Assembly (NCBI RefSeq): GCF_000368965.1 | Contig: NZ_KB849780.1 | Span: 1,426,145 to 1,490,144 of the forward strand | Source: Acinetobacter calcoaceticus DSM 30006 = CIP 81.8 | GTDB taxonomy: Bacteria > Pseudomonadota > Gammaproteobacteria > Pseudomonadales > Moraxellaceae | Direction: 5' to 3' | Length of the DNA: 64,000 nt | Part shown: piece after piece, positions 55,195-62,883 of the stretch | Position numbering within the stretch: the first letter of the stretch is position 1 | Layout of the letters: each line of letters starts with the position of its first letter | The notes under the pieces: generated by a model | The model's database searches: none | What the model was told of the DNA's origin: nothing | Seen by the model: only the letters and a program-made list of their open reading frames with translations | Position numbers and translations under genes: made by a program

Positions 55195-55215
55195 ATTATT
55201 CCAAAATGGAATAAT
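55195..55215. promoter_or_regulatory. Perfect 21-bp palindrome between cidA and the LysR gene
   Basis: Arms ATTATTCCA (55195-55203) and TGGAATAAT (55207-55215) flank AAA and contain a T-N11-A core (T55199, A55211). It sits in the 110-base divergent region, just before the LysR start, and is a likely regulator site. Confidence 0.6.
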
Positions 55216-55227
55216 CTACTCTTCGTT

Positions 55228-56133
55228 ATGCTCTCTTTAAAACCATTACAGTGTTTCGTTACCTTGGTAAAAACAAAAAGCTTTACCCGTACCGCTGAAG
55301 AGTTGTATTTGACTCAACCGACGATTAGTAAAATCTTACAACAGCTTGAAGAGCAGCTTCAGGTACAACTTTTAGTTAAACCGGATCATGGACGCAAAAG
55401 ACAAATTGAATTAACTGAAATTGGAGAGCGTATTTATCAACATGCGATTGAACTTCTTCAGGCAGAACAAAACATCTTTCTTGAAATTGAAAATTACCAA
55501 CAATTAAAAACAGGTACTTTAAAACTTGGCGTACCGCCTTTAGGTTCGCAGCTCCTAACGACTGCCCTGTTTGATTATCATCAACAATGGCCAGATATTG
55601 AATTGGCTTTTATGGAGGTTGGTTCGCGCGGTATTGAACAAGCTTTACTCAACAACGAACTAGATGTTGGCGTTTTATTGCAGCCCTTTGATGAACAAAT
55701 TTTCAATAGCATTGAGCTATGTAACTACCCATTAATGGTACTTTTACGTCGTGATGCGACTTGGGCAACCCGCAAAAAAATAAATCTAGAAGAACTACAA
55801 CATCAATCGTTCTTAATGTTTCCCGAAAACTTCTCTTTAAACAGTATTATTCTCGATGCCTGTAAACAGCGTGGGTTTTATCCCTCTATCGCTTGCCGTA
55901 CAAGTCAATGGCACCTCTTAGCAGATATGGTTTTACAACGTATGGGAATTGCGCTTCTCCCTCAATACTATACCGACATGCTTGACCCAACTTTATTTGC
56001 AGCAGTACCACTAGAAAAACCAAATATTCAATGGCACTTAGTCATGGCTTGGAAAAAGAACCTCCCTATCTCTCCAGCAGTAGAAGCTTGGCTCAGCGTT
56101 GTTCGTGAACATTTTCAGCACATTAAACCCTAA
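55228..56133 (+). CDS. LysR-family regulator of the cidA-lrgB pair (CidR-like)
   Basis: The 301-residue protein has a LysR helix-turn-helix (LQCFVTLVKTKSFTRTAEEL, TQPTISKILQQLEEQ) and an effector domain (LKLGVPPLGSQLLTTALF, GIALLPQYYTDM). The DNA-binding part and gene position resemble CidR, which activates cidAB in response to acetate in Gram-positive bacteria. It is divergent from the cidA-lrgB pair with a 21-bp palindrome between. The acetate link is only by analogy. Confidence 0.84.
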   Translation: MLSLKPLQCFVTLVKTKSFTRTAEELYLTQPTISKILQQLEEQLQVQLLVKPDHGRKRQIELTEIGERIYQHAIELLQAEQNIFLEIENYQQLKTGTLKLGVPPLGSQLLTTALFDYHQQWPDIELAFMEVGSRGIEQALLNNELDVGVLLQPFDEQIFNSIELCNYPLMVLLRRDATWATRKKINLEELQHQSFLMFPENFSLNSIILDACKQRGFYPSIACRTSQWHLLADMVLQRMGIALLPQYYTDMLDPTLFAAVPLEKPNIQWHLVMAWKKNLPISPAVEAWLSVVREHFQHIKP

Positions 56134-56251
56134 TGAATAATGAAATTGCTTAATTCAAAAACCGATAAAGCTTTTCCACAAAAAAGCTACCCAATCTTTA
56201 ACTCTCTCACTTAGACTAGATGCCATCTGTTTTATGACATGGACAATAACA

Positions 56252-56878
56252 ATGAATAATGAACATTTTAAGCTGTACACAGATTCACAATTTCTAAGCC
56301 CCTACGCATTTACAGTTTTTGTCGGGCTACATGAAAAACAAATTCCATTTGAAATAGCGACCATCAACTTAGGCCAACAAGGCCAGTTTGAAAAATCTTT
56401 TGTAGCAAAGTCATTAACAGCAAAAGTTCCTGTACTTGAACACAATGATTTTGCTCTATCAGAATCATCTGCCATTTTGGAATATCTAGAAGAGCTCTAT
56501 CCAAACAAACCAATTTATCCAACAGATATTCAGGCACGTGCAAGAGCTCGACAAATTCAGGCATGGCTCAGATCAGACTTGGTGGCATTAAGAACTGAAC
56601 GTCCAACTGATGTTATTTTTATTGAACCCACATCTACCCCACTTTCAGAAGAAGGTCAAAAGGCAGCCGAGAAACTTTTTTTTGTTGCAGAAAAACTTCT
56701 AGCACCTCAGGCCGAATTTCTTTTTGGTTCATGGAGCATTGTGGATGCTGAACTCGCACTAATGTTACAACGCCTCATCCAAAATGGTGACGCTGTACCA
56801 GAGCGATTAAAAAATTATGCACTGCAACAATGGCAACGCCCGAGCGTTCAAAAATGGCTTGCCTTGCGACATAACTAA
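56252..56878 (+). CDS. Glutathione S-transferase, YfcF-like
   Basis: The 208-residue protein has an N-terminal thioredoxin-like domain (FKLYTDSQFLSPYAFTVFVGL; AKVPVLEHNDFALSESSAILEYLEE, the glutathione-binding segment) and a helical C-terminal domain. It resembles the YfcF group, linked to peroxide detoxification. The ATG at 56252 aligns with that group's N-terminus; an ATG six codons upstream (56234) is the alternative, and neither has a clear SD. A second glutathione transferase gene lies 32 bases downstream in the same direction. Confidence 0.85.
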   Translation: MNNEHFKLYTDSQFLSPYAFTVFVGLHEKQIPFEIATINLGQQGQFEKSFVAKSLTAKVPVLEHNDFALSESSAILEYLEELYPNKPIYPTDIQARARARQIQAWLRSDLVALRTERPTDVIFIEPTSTPLSEEGQKAAEKLFFVAEKLLAPQAEFLFGSWSIVDAELALMLQRLIQNGDAVPERLKNYALQQWQRPSVQKWLALRHN

Positions 56879-56910
56879 ACCCTATATTTCAACCAAACAT
56901 GAGATAAAAA

Positions 56911-57759
56911 ATGAGTGATTCAAACTATATTCCTCCACAAGTTTGGCAATGGACTGGAGAAAAAACCGATTTAAACCAGCCCACTTCAGGCGCTCGATAC
57001 GAACACACACTCCCTGTTGGGAAACACCCGCTCCAACTCTATTCTTTAGCAACACCTAATGGTCAGAAAGTCACTATTTTGCTTGAAGAGCTTTTAGAAT
57101 TAGGGCATCAAGATGCTGAATATGATGCTTGGCTCATTAAAATTGGTGAAGGCCAGCAATTTGGCAGTGGTTTCGTAGAAGTTAACCCTAACTCTAAAAT
57201 TCCAGCATTGGTCGACCATAGTCAAAATCCTCCGCTACGGGTTTTCGAGTCTGGCTCAATTTTGCTTTATTTGGCTGAAAAGTTTAAAGCTTTCATTCCG
57301 ACCGATATTGCTACGCGTACTGAATGTCTCAATTGGTTGTTTTGGCAAATGGGTAGTGCGCCTTACTTAGGTGGTGGTTTTGGACATTTTTATGCCTACG
57401 CACCTGTCAAAATTGAATATGCAATTAACCGCTTTGCTATGGAAACAAAACGATTGCTTGATGTGTTAGATCAGCATCTAGCAAAAAATGAATATTTAGC
57501 TGGTTCTGAATATACCATCGCCGACATTGCCGCATTCCCTTGGTATGGTGGTCTTGTTAAAAACTGGGTTTATAACGGCGCCGAGTTTTTAGGTGTTGAT
57601 GAATATAAACATGTAAAACGCTGGGCTGATGTGATTTTGGCACGCCCTGCGGTACAACGTGGTCGTATGGTTAATCGCACTTTTGGCGATTTAGAAACAC
57701 AGTTACATGAACGTCATGATGCAAGTGATTTCGAGACTAAAACGCAAGATAAACTTTAA
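56911..57759 (+). CDS. yghU: Glutathione-dependent disulfide-bond oxidoreductase YghU
   Basis: The 282-residue protein belongs to the nu-class glutathione transferases (YghU/YfcG), which have disulfide reductase activity and use glutathione rather than a catalytic cysteine. It has an extended N-terminus (residues 1-40), then LQLYSLATPNGQKVTILLEELLEL with the TPNG active-site region. VNPNSKIPALVDHS and ESGSILLYLAEKF follow, then a helical C-terminal domain. It is co-oriented with the YfcF-like gene and ends at a terminator. Confidence 0.9.
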   Translation: MSDSNYIPPQVWQWTGEKTDLNQPTSGARYEHTLPVGKHPLQLYSLATPNGQKVTILLEELLELGHQDAEYDAWLIKIGEGQQFGSGFVEVNPNSKIPALVDHSQNPPLRVFESGSILLYLAEKFKAFIPTDIATRTECLNWLFWQMGSAPYLGGGFGHFYAYAPVKIEYAINRFAMETKRLLDVLDQHLAKNEYLAGSEYTIADIAAFPWYGGLVKNWVYNGAEFLGVDEYKHVKRWADVILARPAVQRGRMVNRTFGDLETQLHERHDASDFETKTQDKL

Positions 57760-57772
57760 TCGTTATTTTTAA

Positions 57773-57809
57773 AATAAAACCCACTTTTGCTTAAACAGTG
57801 GGTTTTATT
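57773..57809. terminator. Bidirectional terminator between yghU and the DUF2000 gene
   Basis: A perfect 13-bp stem (57773-57785 with 57797-57809) with an 11-base loop lies between convergent genes. Confidence 0.85.
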
Positions 57810-57836
57810 AATCTTCAATATTAAAAATTATTTAAG

Positions 57837-58244
57837 CTATTGATGTAATGAAAGTCCCTTAATTGCCTTATCAACTGCTTTTTTAGGTCCTCTTAACGCT
57901 ACCCCGACCAAATTTAATTGATTTGCATCGTCGGCCAAAAAAGCCGCTCGATTATCCTCATCATTTCCTGTAGAAAACATGGCATGTACATATGGAATAA
58001 TCGTTAGATCTTGCTCAATTGCTTTACGATGCGCTTTTTGTAGTCCTGATAAATCACCTTCAAATACCAACATTGGCTGCCCTAACATATTGCCGTACTC
58101 ATAACCATTTGCATCGATATAAGGTTTACCCAACATTTCAGGTACAGCCGAGGCAATCCCCGTTGCCAAAAAAGCCACAACATTTAGCCTTTGCCAAGTC
58201 GCAAGATCATTACGGACAATCAACGCAATTTTTGTGTCAAACAT
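57837..58244 (-). CDS. DUF2000 family protein
   Basis: The 135-residue cytoplasmic protein matches the DUF2000 family, recognised from KIALIVRNDLATWQRLNVVAF and the later LIIPYVHAMF-like segment TIIPYVHAMFSTGND. The fold resembles peptidyl-tRNA hydrolase II (PTH2), but no activity is established. It is divergent from a LysE-type exporter gene, and an AraC regulator lies beyond that, an association I recall in other genomes. The intervening DNA carries a 16-bp inverted repeat. Confidence 0.82.
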   Translation of the reverse strand: MFDTKIALIVRNDLATWQRLNVVAFLATGIASAVPEMLGKPYIDANGYEYGNMLGQPMLVFEGDLSGLQKAHRKAIEQDLTIIPYVHAMFSTGNDEDNRAAFLADDANQLNLVGVALRGPKKAVDKAIKGLSLHQ

Positions 58245-58305
58245 AAACCTCTATCCTGAATCATTTATCTCAAGTTAGTCATCATGCCTAATCCAGATTT
58301 TTTTC

Positions 58306-58347
58306 GTCTTGTACGTTTGTGCAAGCGCAATCACAAACGTACAAGAC
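58306..58347. promoter_or_regulatory. Perfect 16-bp inverted repeat between divergent DUF2000 and lysE-like genes
   Basis: Arms at 58306-58321 and 58332-58347 are perfect complements around a 10-base spacer. There is no T tract on the plus strand, and the site lies in a divergent promoter region, so it looks more like an operator than a terminator. Confidence 0.5.
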
Positions 58348-58399
58348 CCTAAATTTACGAGTCAGTATGCTGGGTTGTTTTTGATTCAGTAGATGCGTT

Positions 58400-59002
58400 A
58401 TGGAAATCTTTCTTTATACCTTAAGTGTGATGTATAGCCCTGGCCCAGTAAATTTCATGGGTTTGAATGCGGGACTTACAGGACAATTCAAAAAAACCAT
58501 TTATTTTTTTATGGGTGTCGGCTGTGCGATGCTGATCTTATTCATGATTTTTGGATATGCAGGTGCGGCTATCATTCCACAAAATGCCCTGCACTATATT
58601 GCCTTGCTTGGCGCGTGTTATACATTTTATCTTGCGTTTCAGATGCTAAAGGCAGATATCGATATTAATGATGAAGCTACTGAAATTCAGACGCTTTCTT
58701 TCTGGAATGGTTTTTGGATACAAACTTTAAATCCGAAAGGGATTTTGGTTATTTTGCCTGTTACAACAATTATGTACCCAACAGCGCACATTACTGGCAT
58801 TCAAATCTTCTTAGTATCGTTGCTCATTTCGATGGGTGCAGCAGGCGCACCCTGTCTTTATTCGTGGGCTGGTGCAGTGTTAGGCAAAAAAATTAAAAAT
58901 AAAATTTGGTTTAATCGCTTAAATAAAACCATGGCAATGATGCTAATCATTTCTGGCATATTTATGCTTTACGATTTCTTGAAAGGTATAACTCTAATTT
59001 AA
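58400..59002 (+). CDS. LysE/RhtB-family amino acid exporter
   Basis: The 200-residue membrane protein has about six hydrophobic segments and the family start SVMYSPGPVNFMGLNAGLTG (PGP motif). The later FWIQTLNPKGILVILPV is also typical. LysE-family proteins export amino acids or small metabolites. The substrate is unknown. It is divergent from the DUF2000 gene and convergent with an AraC-type regulator gene, which probably controls one or both. No strong SD precedes the ATG, but the family alignment supports this start. Confidence 0.84.
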   Translation: MEIFLYTLSVMYSPGPVNFMGLNAGLTGQFKKTIYFFMGVGCAMLILFMIFGYAGAAIIPQNALHYIALLGACYTFYLAFQMLKADIDINDEATEIQTLSFWNGFWIQTLNPKGILVILPVTTIMYPTAHITGIQIFLVSLLISMGAAGAPCLYSWAGAVLGKKIKNKIWFNRLNKTMAMMLIISGIFMLYDFLKGITLI

Positions 59003-59049
59003 GACAAATTCTATGTCAGTCTAAACAGGCTGACTTTTAAATAACCTGT

Positions 59050-59868
59050 TTAGGAAGATAACTTGTTGATCATCCGCCATCTGGCTGGAGTCAATCCAAA
59101 TGCTTTTAGAAAATGACGAGTCATGTGGCTCTGATCAAAAAATCCGGCAATTAAGGAAGCTTGAGTCAATGACTCTCCATACATTAGACAAGACTTCACA
59201 ACCTCTAACCTACGCATGGTCATATATCGATGTGGACTTGTACCAAATAGCAGTCGAAAGTCGCGTGAAAGACTCCAACGGTCGCGCCCAATATTTTTTT
59301 CAATATCATCTAAAGAAATATTCTCAAATAAAGATGCATGTATAAACTCTCTGGCACGTTCCGCTGCGACATAGTCATAAGAATGAGAAGTTCGCTGTTT
59401 TTTATCTGAAATTTCGTAAAGTGTAGTGGCTAAATCATATAAAGCATCTTGCTTTTCTAAAGGGTCGATATGCTGGTCTATCCCTTGCAATAAAACATCT
59501 GTTGCCTTAAATAAACGGGGGTCCCGACTTAAGCCATTTTCAAAAAATGGTAAAGGCTTACCCTTCATAATTTCCTGTAGGGTTGCAGGCTCTACGTACA
59601 CCATCCGATATCTAAAACCATCTCGTGTACCTGACTCTCCATCATGTTTTTCATCAGGATGTAACACCATGGTCATTCCTGGCAAGCTATGTTTCATCTC
59701 TCCCCGATAATGAAAACTTTGAACACCAGTTAATGTCCGACCGATTGCAAATGTATCATGACGATGCGACTCATAAGCATGATCATTAAAAAATGCTTCG
59801 ATTCGCTCCAGACTATTTGGATCGGAATTTCTGACAATCCAATCATTTGCATTGGGCAGTTCAATCAC
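59050..59868 (-). CDS. AraC-family transcriptional regulator
   Basis: The 272-residue protein has an N-terminal cupin-like sensing domain (AYESHRHDTFAIGRTLTGVQSF, LPGMTMVLHPDEKHDG). A C-terminal pair of helix-turn-helices follows: residues about 180-270 with LDDIEKNIGRDRWSLSRDF and SLIAGFFDQSHMTRHFLKAFG, then TPARWR. It belongs to the AraC group that regulates neighbouring LysE exporters. It is convergent with the lysE-like gene, separated by a short gap with a weak hairpin. The sensed ligand is unknown. Confidence 0.87.
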   Translation of the reverse strand: MIELPNANDWIVRNSDPNSLERIEAFFNDHAYESHRHDTFAIGRTLTGVQSFHYRGEMKHSLPGMTMVLHPDEKHDGESGTRDGFRYRMVYVEPATLQEIMKGKPLPFFENGLSRDPRLFKATDVLLQGIDQHIDPLEKQDALYDLATTLYEISDKKQRTSHSYDYVAAERAREFIHASLFENISLDDIEKNIGRDRWSLSRDFRLLFGTSPHRYMTMRRLEVVKSCLMYGESLTQASLIAGFFDQSHMTRHFLKAFGLTPARWRMINKLSS

Positions 59869-60229
59869 ATCGTCACCAAAATTTTATACTTTTTAAGCAA
59901 AATTGAGTATACAAGTTATATTGCCAAATTGGCTCATCTGCAACACATTCGGTTAAATCACAAGTCATCTAGGTCAATAATATTTTTCTTATTTTTAATA
60001 TCAGCTCCTATTTTATCGACATGATATTAACTAACCGCTCAATTATTATCTTTTACCCTTATCTCATTTCCATAATACTTAATAAGATTAATTAATAATA
60101 TCCAACAAAATTAAATATACCTTATTGATTAAAAAATTATATATAAATAGATAATCCTTATTTTTGCTTATATTTAAAACGGCGTAAATTGAACAATAAC
60201 AATCTGAATCAAAGATAAGGATATTTTCA
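59869..60229. other. AT-rich intergenic region upstream of the encapsulin locus
   Basis: These 361 bases contain no gene. They lie between the divergent AraC and rhodanese genes and must carry the rhodanese promoter. Sequence from about 60020 to 60180 is extremely AT-rich. SD AAGGA lies just before the rhodanese ATG. I found no convincing operator by eye. Confidence 0.5.
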
Positions 60230-60739
60230 ATGAACGCTAAATTAAATACAGAAGCCCCTCAAAGCTTTATCTCAGATGGTTCAAATACATCCTTGTCAAA
60301 CGAAGAGATTCTTTCTAAAGCAAAGCAATATGCGCAGGAACATGAACTGAATTTTAGCGGCAGCTTATCGCCCACTGATGCATGGCATCTCGTACAACAA
60401 GGGCACGCTATTTTAGTTGATGTACGCACCAATGAAGAACGTAAATTTGTAGGATATGTTCCTGAAAGTGTTCATGTTGCTTGGGCAACAGGCACGTCAT
60501 TTAATCGTAATCCACGCTTTTTAAAAGAACTCGAATCAAAAGTTGGCAAAGATAAAACCATTCTTTTGTTATGCCGTAGTGGCAACCGTTCAGCACAAGC
60601 AGCCGAAGCCGCATTTAATGCAGGTTTTGAGCACATTTATAACGTTCTTGAAGGCTTCGAAGGTGACTTAGATGATCAACAGCAGCGTAATCAAAAAAAC
60701 GGCTGGCGTATTCATCAACTCCCTTGGCAACAAGACTAA
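60230..60739 (+). CDS. Rhodanese-family sulfurtransferase of the encapsulin locus
   Basis: The 169-residue single-domain rhodanese has the active-site loop CRSGNR with the persulfide cysteine at C115. The front motif is AILVDVRTNEERKFVGYVPES, and residues 1-45 form an unusual hydrophilic N-terminal extension. Rhodaneses carry sulfane sulfur as a cysteine persulfide. It is the first gene of the sulfur/encapsulin locus and is followed by the serine acetyltransferase gene after 36 bases. In related loci a rhodanese accompanies the encapsulated cysteine desulfurase, so it may accept or supply sulfur for the compartment. Confidence 0.88.
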   Translation: MNAKLNTEAPQSFISDGSNTSLSNEEILSKAKQYAQEHELNFSGSLSPTDAWHLVQQGHAILVDVRTNEERKFVGYVPESVHVAWATGTSFNRNPRFLKELESKVGKDKTILLLCRSGNRSAQAAEAAFNAGFEHIYNVLEGFEGDLDDQQQRNQKNGWRIHQLPWQQD

Positions 60740-60775
60740 AACTTCAACACATTTTCAGTGAATCAAGGAAAGCTT

Positions 60776-61699
60776 GTGACTCAATGGAACATTAATGCTG
60801 TTGTACAGGGTTTACAACAAGCAAGGCATGACTGGCGTCAGCAACAGCACAGAATCAAAGAATTTGGGGGCCGTGAACTTCCATCTAAAGAAGCTTTAAA
60901 AGCTATTTTAGATGATCTCTGCGGGATTTTATTTCCAATGCGTTTAGGCCCTGCCGACTTACGTCAGGAAACTGAAGATTCTTATATTGCCTATACTTTA
61001 AATCGGGTACTCACAGCCTTACATGCTCAAGTACAACTGGCTTTAAATTATGAGGCAAAACGTCATTTGGGTCATTCAAGCACAGCCCAACAGCCGCAAG
61101 AGCTTGCTCAAAATATTGTTCAGGAATTTGCTAATACCTTGCCTTCCATACGTCGTCTTTTAGATGGCGATGTGCGTGCGGCCTACGAAGGCGATCCGGC
61201 GGCACATAGTGTGGATGAGGTATTACTCTGCTATCCGGGCATATTTGCGATTATTCATCACCGAATTGCGCATCAGCTCTATGCCCAAGTACCTCTACTG
61301 TCTCGCATTATTTCTGAGTTAGCCCACTCTGCAACAGGAATTGATATTCATCCGGGTGCACAAATTGGTAAAGGATTTTTTATAGATCATGGGACTGGCG
61401 TAGTGATTGGTGAAACCAGTGTCATTGGGGAACGTGTCCGTATTTATCAGGCAGTAACGCTTGGAGCAAAACGTTTTGAAACCAATGATGATGGTGCTTT
61501 GAAAAAAAATTATACACGCCATCCAATTGTTGAAGATGACGTTGTGATCTATGCAGGTGCCACTATTTTAGGTCGTATTACGATTGGTCGAGGGTCCATT
61601 ATTGGGGGAAATGTCTGGCTGACACATAGTATTGCCGCAGGTAGCCAGATTTTACAGTCGCCAAATGAGTCTTATCAAAAAAATCATATTCCCGGTTAA
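60776..61699 (+). CDS. Second serine O-acetyltransferase (EpsC/SrpH-like)
   Basis: The 307-residue enzyme is a longer relative of CysE with an extended helical N-terminus (residues 1-180) and a left-handed beta-helix C-terminus (HPGAQIGKGFFIDHGTGVVIG, EDDVVIYAGATILG). It makes O-acetylserine for cysteine synthesis. The start is GTG at 60776 with AAGGA six bases upstream; an upstream GTG at 60758 has no SD. The gene sits between the rhodanese and the encapsulin genes, matching SrpH-type enzymes in cyanobacterial encapsulin operons, and so would feed cysteine to the encapsulated desulfurase. Confidence 0.9.
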   Translation: MTQWNINAVVQGLQQARHDWRQQQHRIKEFGGRELPSKEALKAILDDLCGILFPMRLGPADLRQETEDSYIAYTLNRVLTALHAQVQLALNYEAKRHLGHSSTAQQPQELAQNIVQEFANTLPSIRRLLDGDVRAAYEGDPAAHSVDEVLLCYPGIFAIIHHRIAHQLYAQVPLLSRIISELAHSATGIDIHPGAQIGKGFFIDHGTGVVIGETSVIGERVRIYQAVTLGAKRFETNDDGALKKNYTRHPIVEDDVVIYAGATILGRITIGRGSIIGGNVWLTHSIAAGSQILQSPNESYQKNHIPG

Positions 61700-61950
61700 A
61701 AACTATAGAAGTGAAATAAATAGATAAGGAGACAAATAAATAGTAAGAGCTGAATTAAATTAATTTAATGCTTATTTCTCATTTAAATATATTTTTATTT
61801 TAAAGATAGATTTTTAATTAATAAGCCACCTATTCAAAGTTTATAAAAACTTTTTATTTTTTAAAACCAGAATTAATTCTAGTTTATAGAAACACTAGAG
61901 TTTTTAATTTTTTGATTTTACCAAGCCACTGTAATAAGGAAAAATGATTC
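61700..61950. other. AT-rich gap before the encapsulin gene
   Basis: About 250 bases with no gene separate the acetyltransferase from the shell gene. The gap is long enough for a separate promoter, and an SD AAGGA lies about ten bases before the encapsulin ATG. No terminator hairpin was seen after the acetyltransferase gene. Confidence 0.45.
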
Positions 61951-62883
61951 ATGGCGAAAAATACTGATAAAGCCCAACTTGCGCTTGGGGACCATGCGGC
62001 TCGCCAACTGGCCAATGCAACCAAGACAGCTCCTCAACTTTCTACGATTACTCCCCGATGGCTGACTCACTTACTTCAATGGCTTCCAGTTGAAGCAGGT
62101 ATTTATCGCCTAAACCGTGTAAATAATACCGATGATATTCAAGTGGCTTGCACACAACGTGATGAAGCAACTTTACCCCAAACTTTTGTTGATTATGACC
62201 CAGAGCCACGCGAATACTTTTTGAATGGTGTATCGACTGTTCTGGATGTACATACACGTGTTGCTGACCTTTACAGCAGCCCCCACGATCAAATTAAGGA
62301 ACAGCTACGTTTAACGATTGAAACCATTAAAGAACGTCAAGAAAGTGAGCTCATCAATAACCCTGAATATGGCTTATTGGCGAGTGTGACAGATGATCAA
62401 CGTATCTCAACGTTAAATGGCCCACCAACTCCAGATGATCTTGATGATTTATTACGTAAAGTCTGGAAAGAACCAGGATTTTTCCTTGCCCATCCAGATG
62501 CGATTGCAGCATTTGGCCGTGAATGTACACGTCGTGGCGTACCGCCTCCAACAGTGAGTTTATTTGGTTCGCAATTCATTACATGGCGCGGTATTCCACT
62601 CATTCCATCTAATAAAATTCCAGTAGAAGATGGCAAAACTAAAATCTTGCTGCTTCGTGTCGGTGAAAAACGTCAAGGTATTGTCGGCTTATTCCAACCG
62701 GGGCTTGCCGGTGAACAGTCACCGGGGCTTTCAGTACGCTTTATGGGAATCAACCGTAACGCGATTGCGTCGTATCTAATCTCGTTATATTGCTCACTTG
62801 CAGTACTCACTGATGATGCGTTGGCAGTATTAGATGATGTGGAGGTGGACAAATATCATGACTACCCAGTTAACTACAAGTAA
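61951..62883 (+). CDS. Family 2A encapsulin shell protein (SrpI-like)
   Basis: The 310-residue protein is recognised as a family 2A encapsulin, an HK97-phage-capsid fold that self-assembles into a protein nanocompartment. The beginning (LALGDHAARQLANATKTAPQ, TPRWLTHLLQWLPVEAGIYRLNRV) and WKEPGFFLAHPDAIAAFGRECTRRG are typical of SrpI-type shells. It lacks the inserted cyclic-nucleotide-binding domain of family 2B. The cargo gene starts 26 bases before its stop, so the two are coupled. Known relatives package a cysteine desulfurase and, in A. baumannii, store elemental sulfur as I recall. Assembly here is inferred from homology. Confidence 0.93.
   Translation: MAKNTDKAQLALGDHAARQLANATKTAPQLSTITPRWLTHLLQWLPVEAGIYRLNRVNNTDDIQVACTQRDEATLPQTFVDYDPEPREYFLNGVSTVLDVHTRVADLYSSPHDQIKEQLRLTIETIKERQESELINNPEYGLLASVTDDQRISTLNGPPTPDDLDDLLRKVWKEPGFFLAHPDAIAAFGRECTRRGVPPPTVSLFGSQFITWRGIPLIPSNKIPVEDGKTKILLLRVGEKRQGIVGLFQPGLAGEQSPGLSVRFMGINRNAIASYLISLYCSLAVLTDDALAVLDDVEVDKYHDYPVNYK

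Noticed and set aside
59015..59052. Hairpins between the lysE-like and araC-like genes
   Set aside because: Stems of five to eight base pairs with long loops and no T run are too weak to call a terminator.
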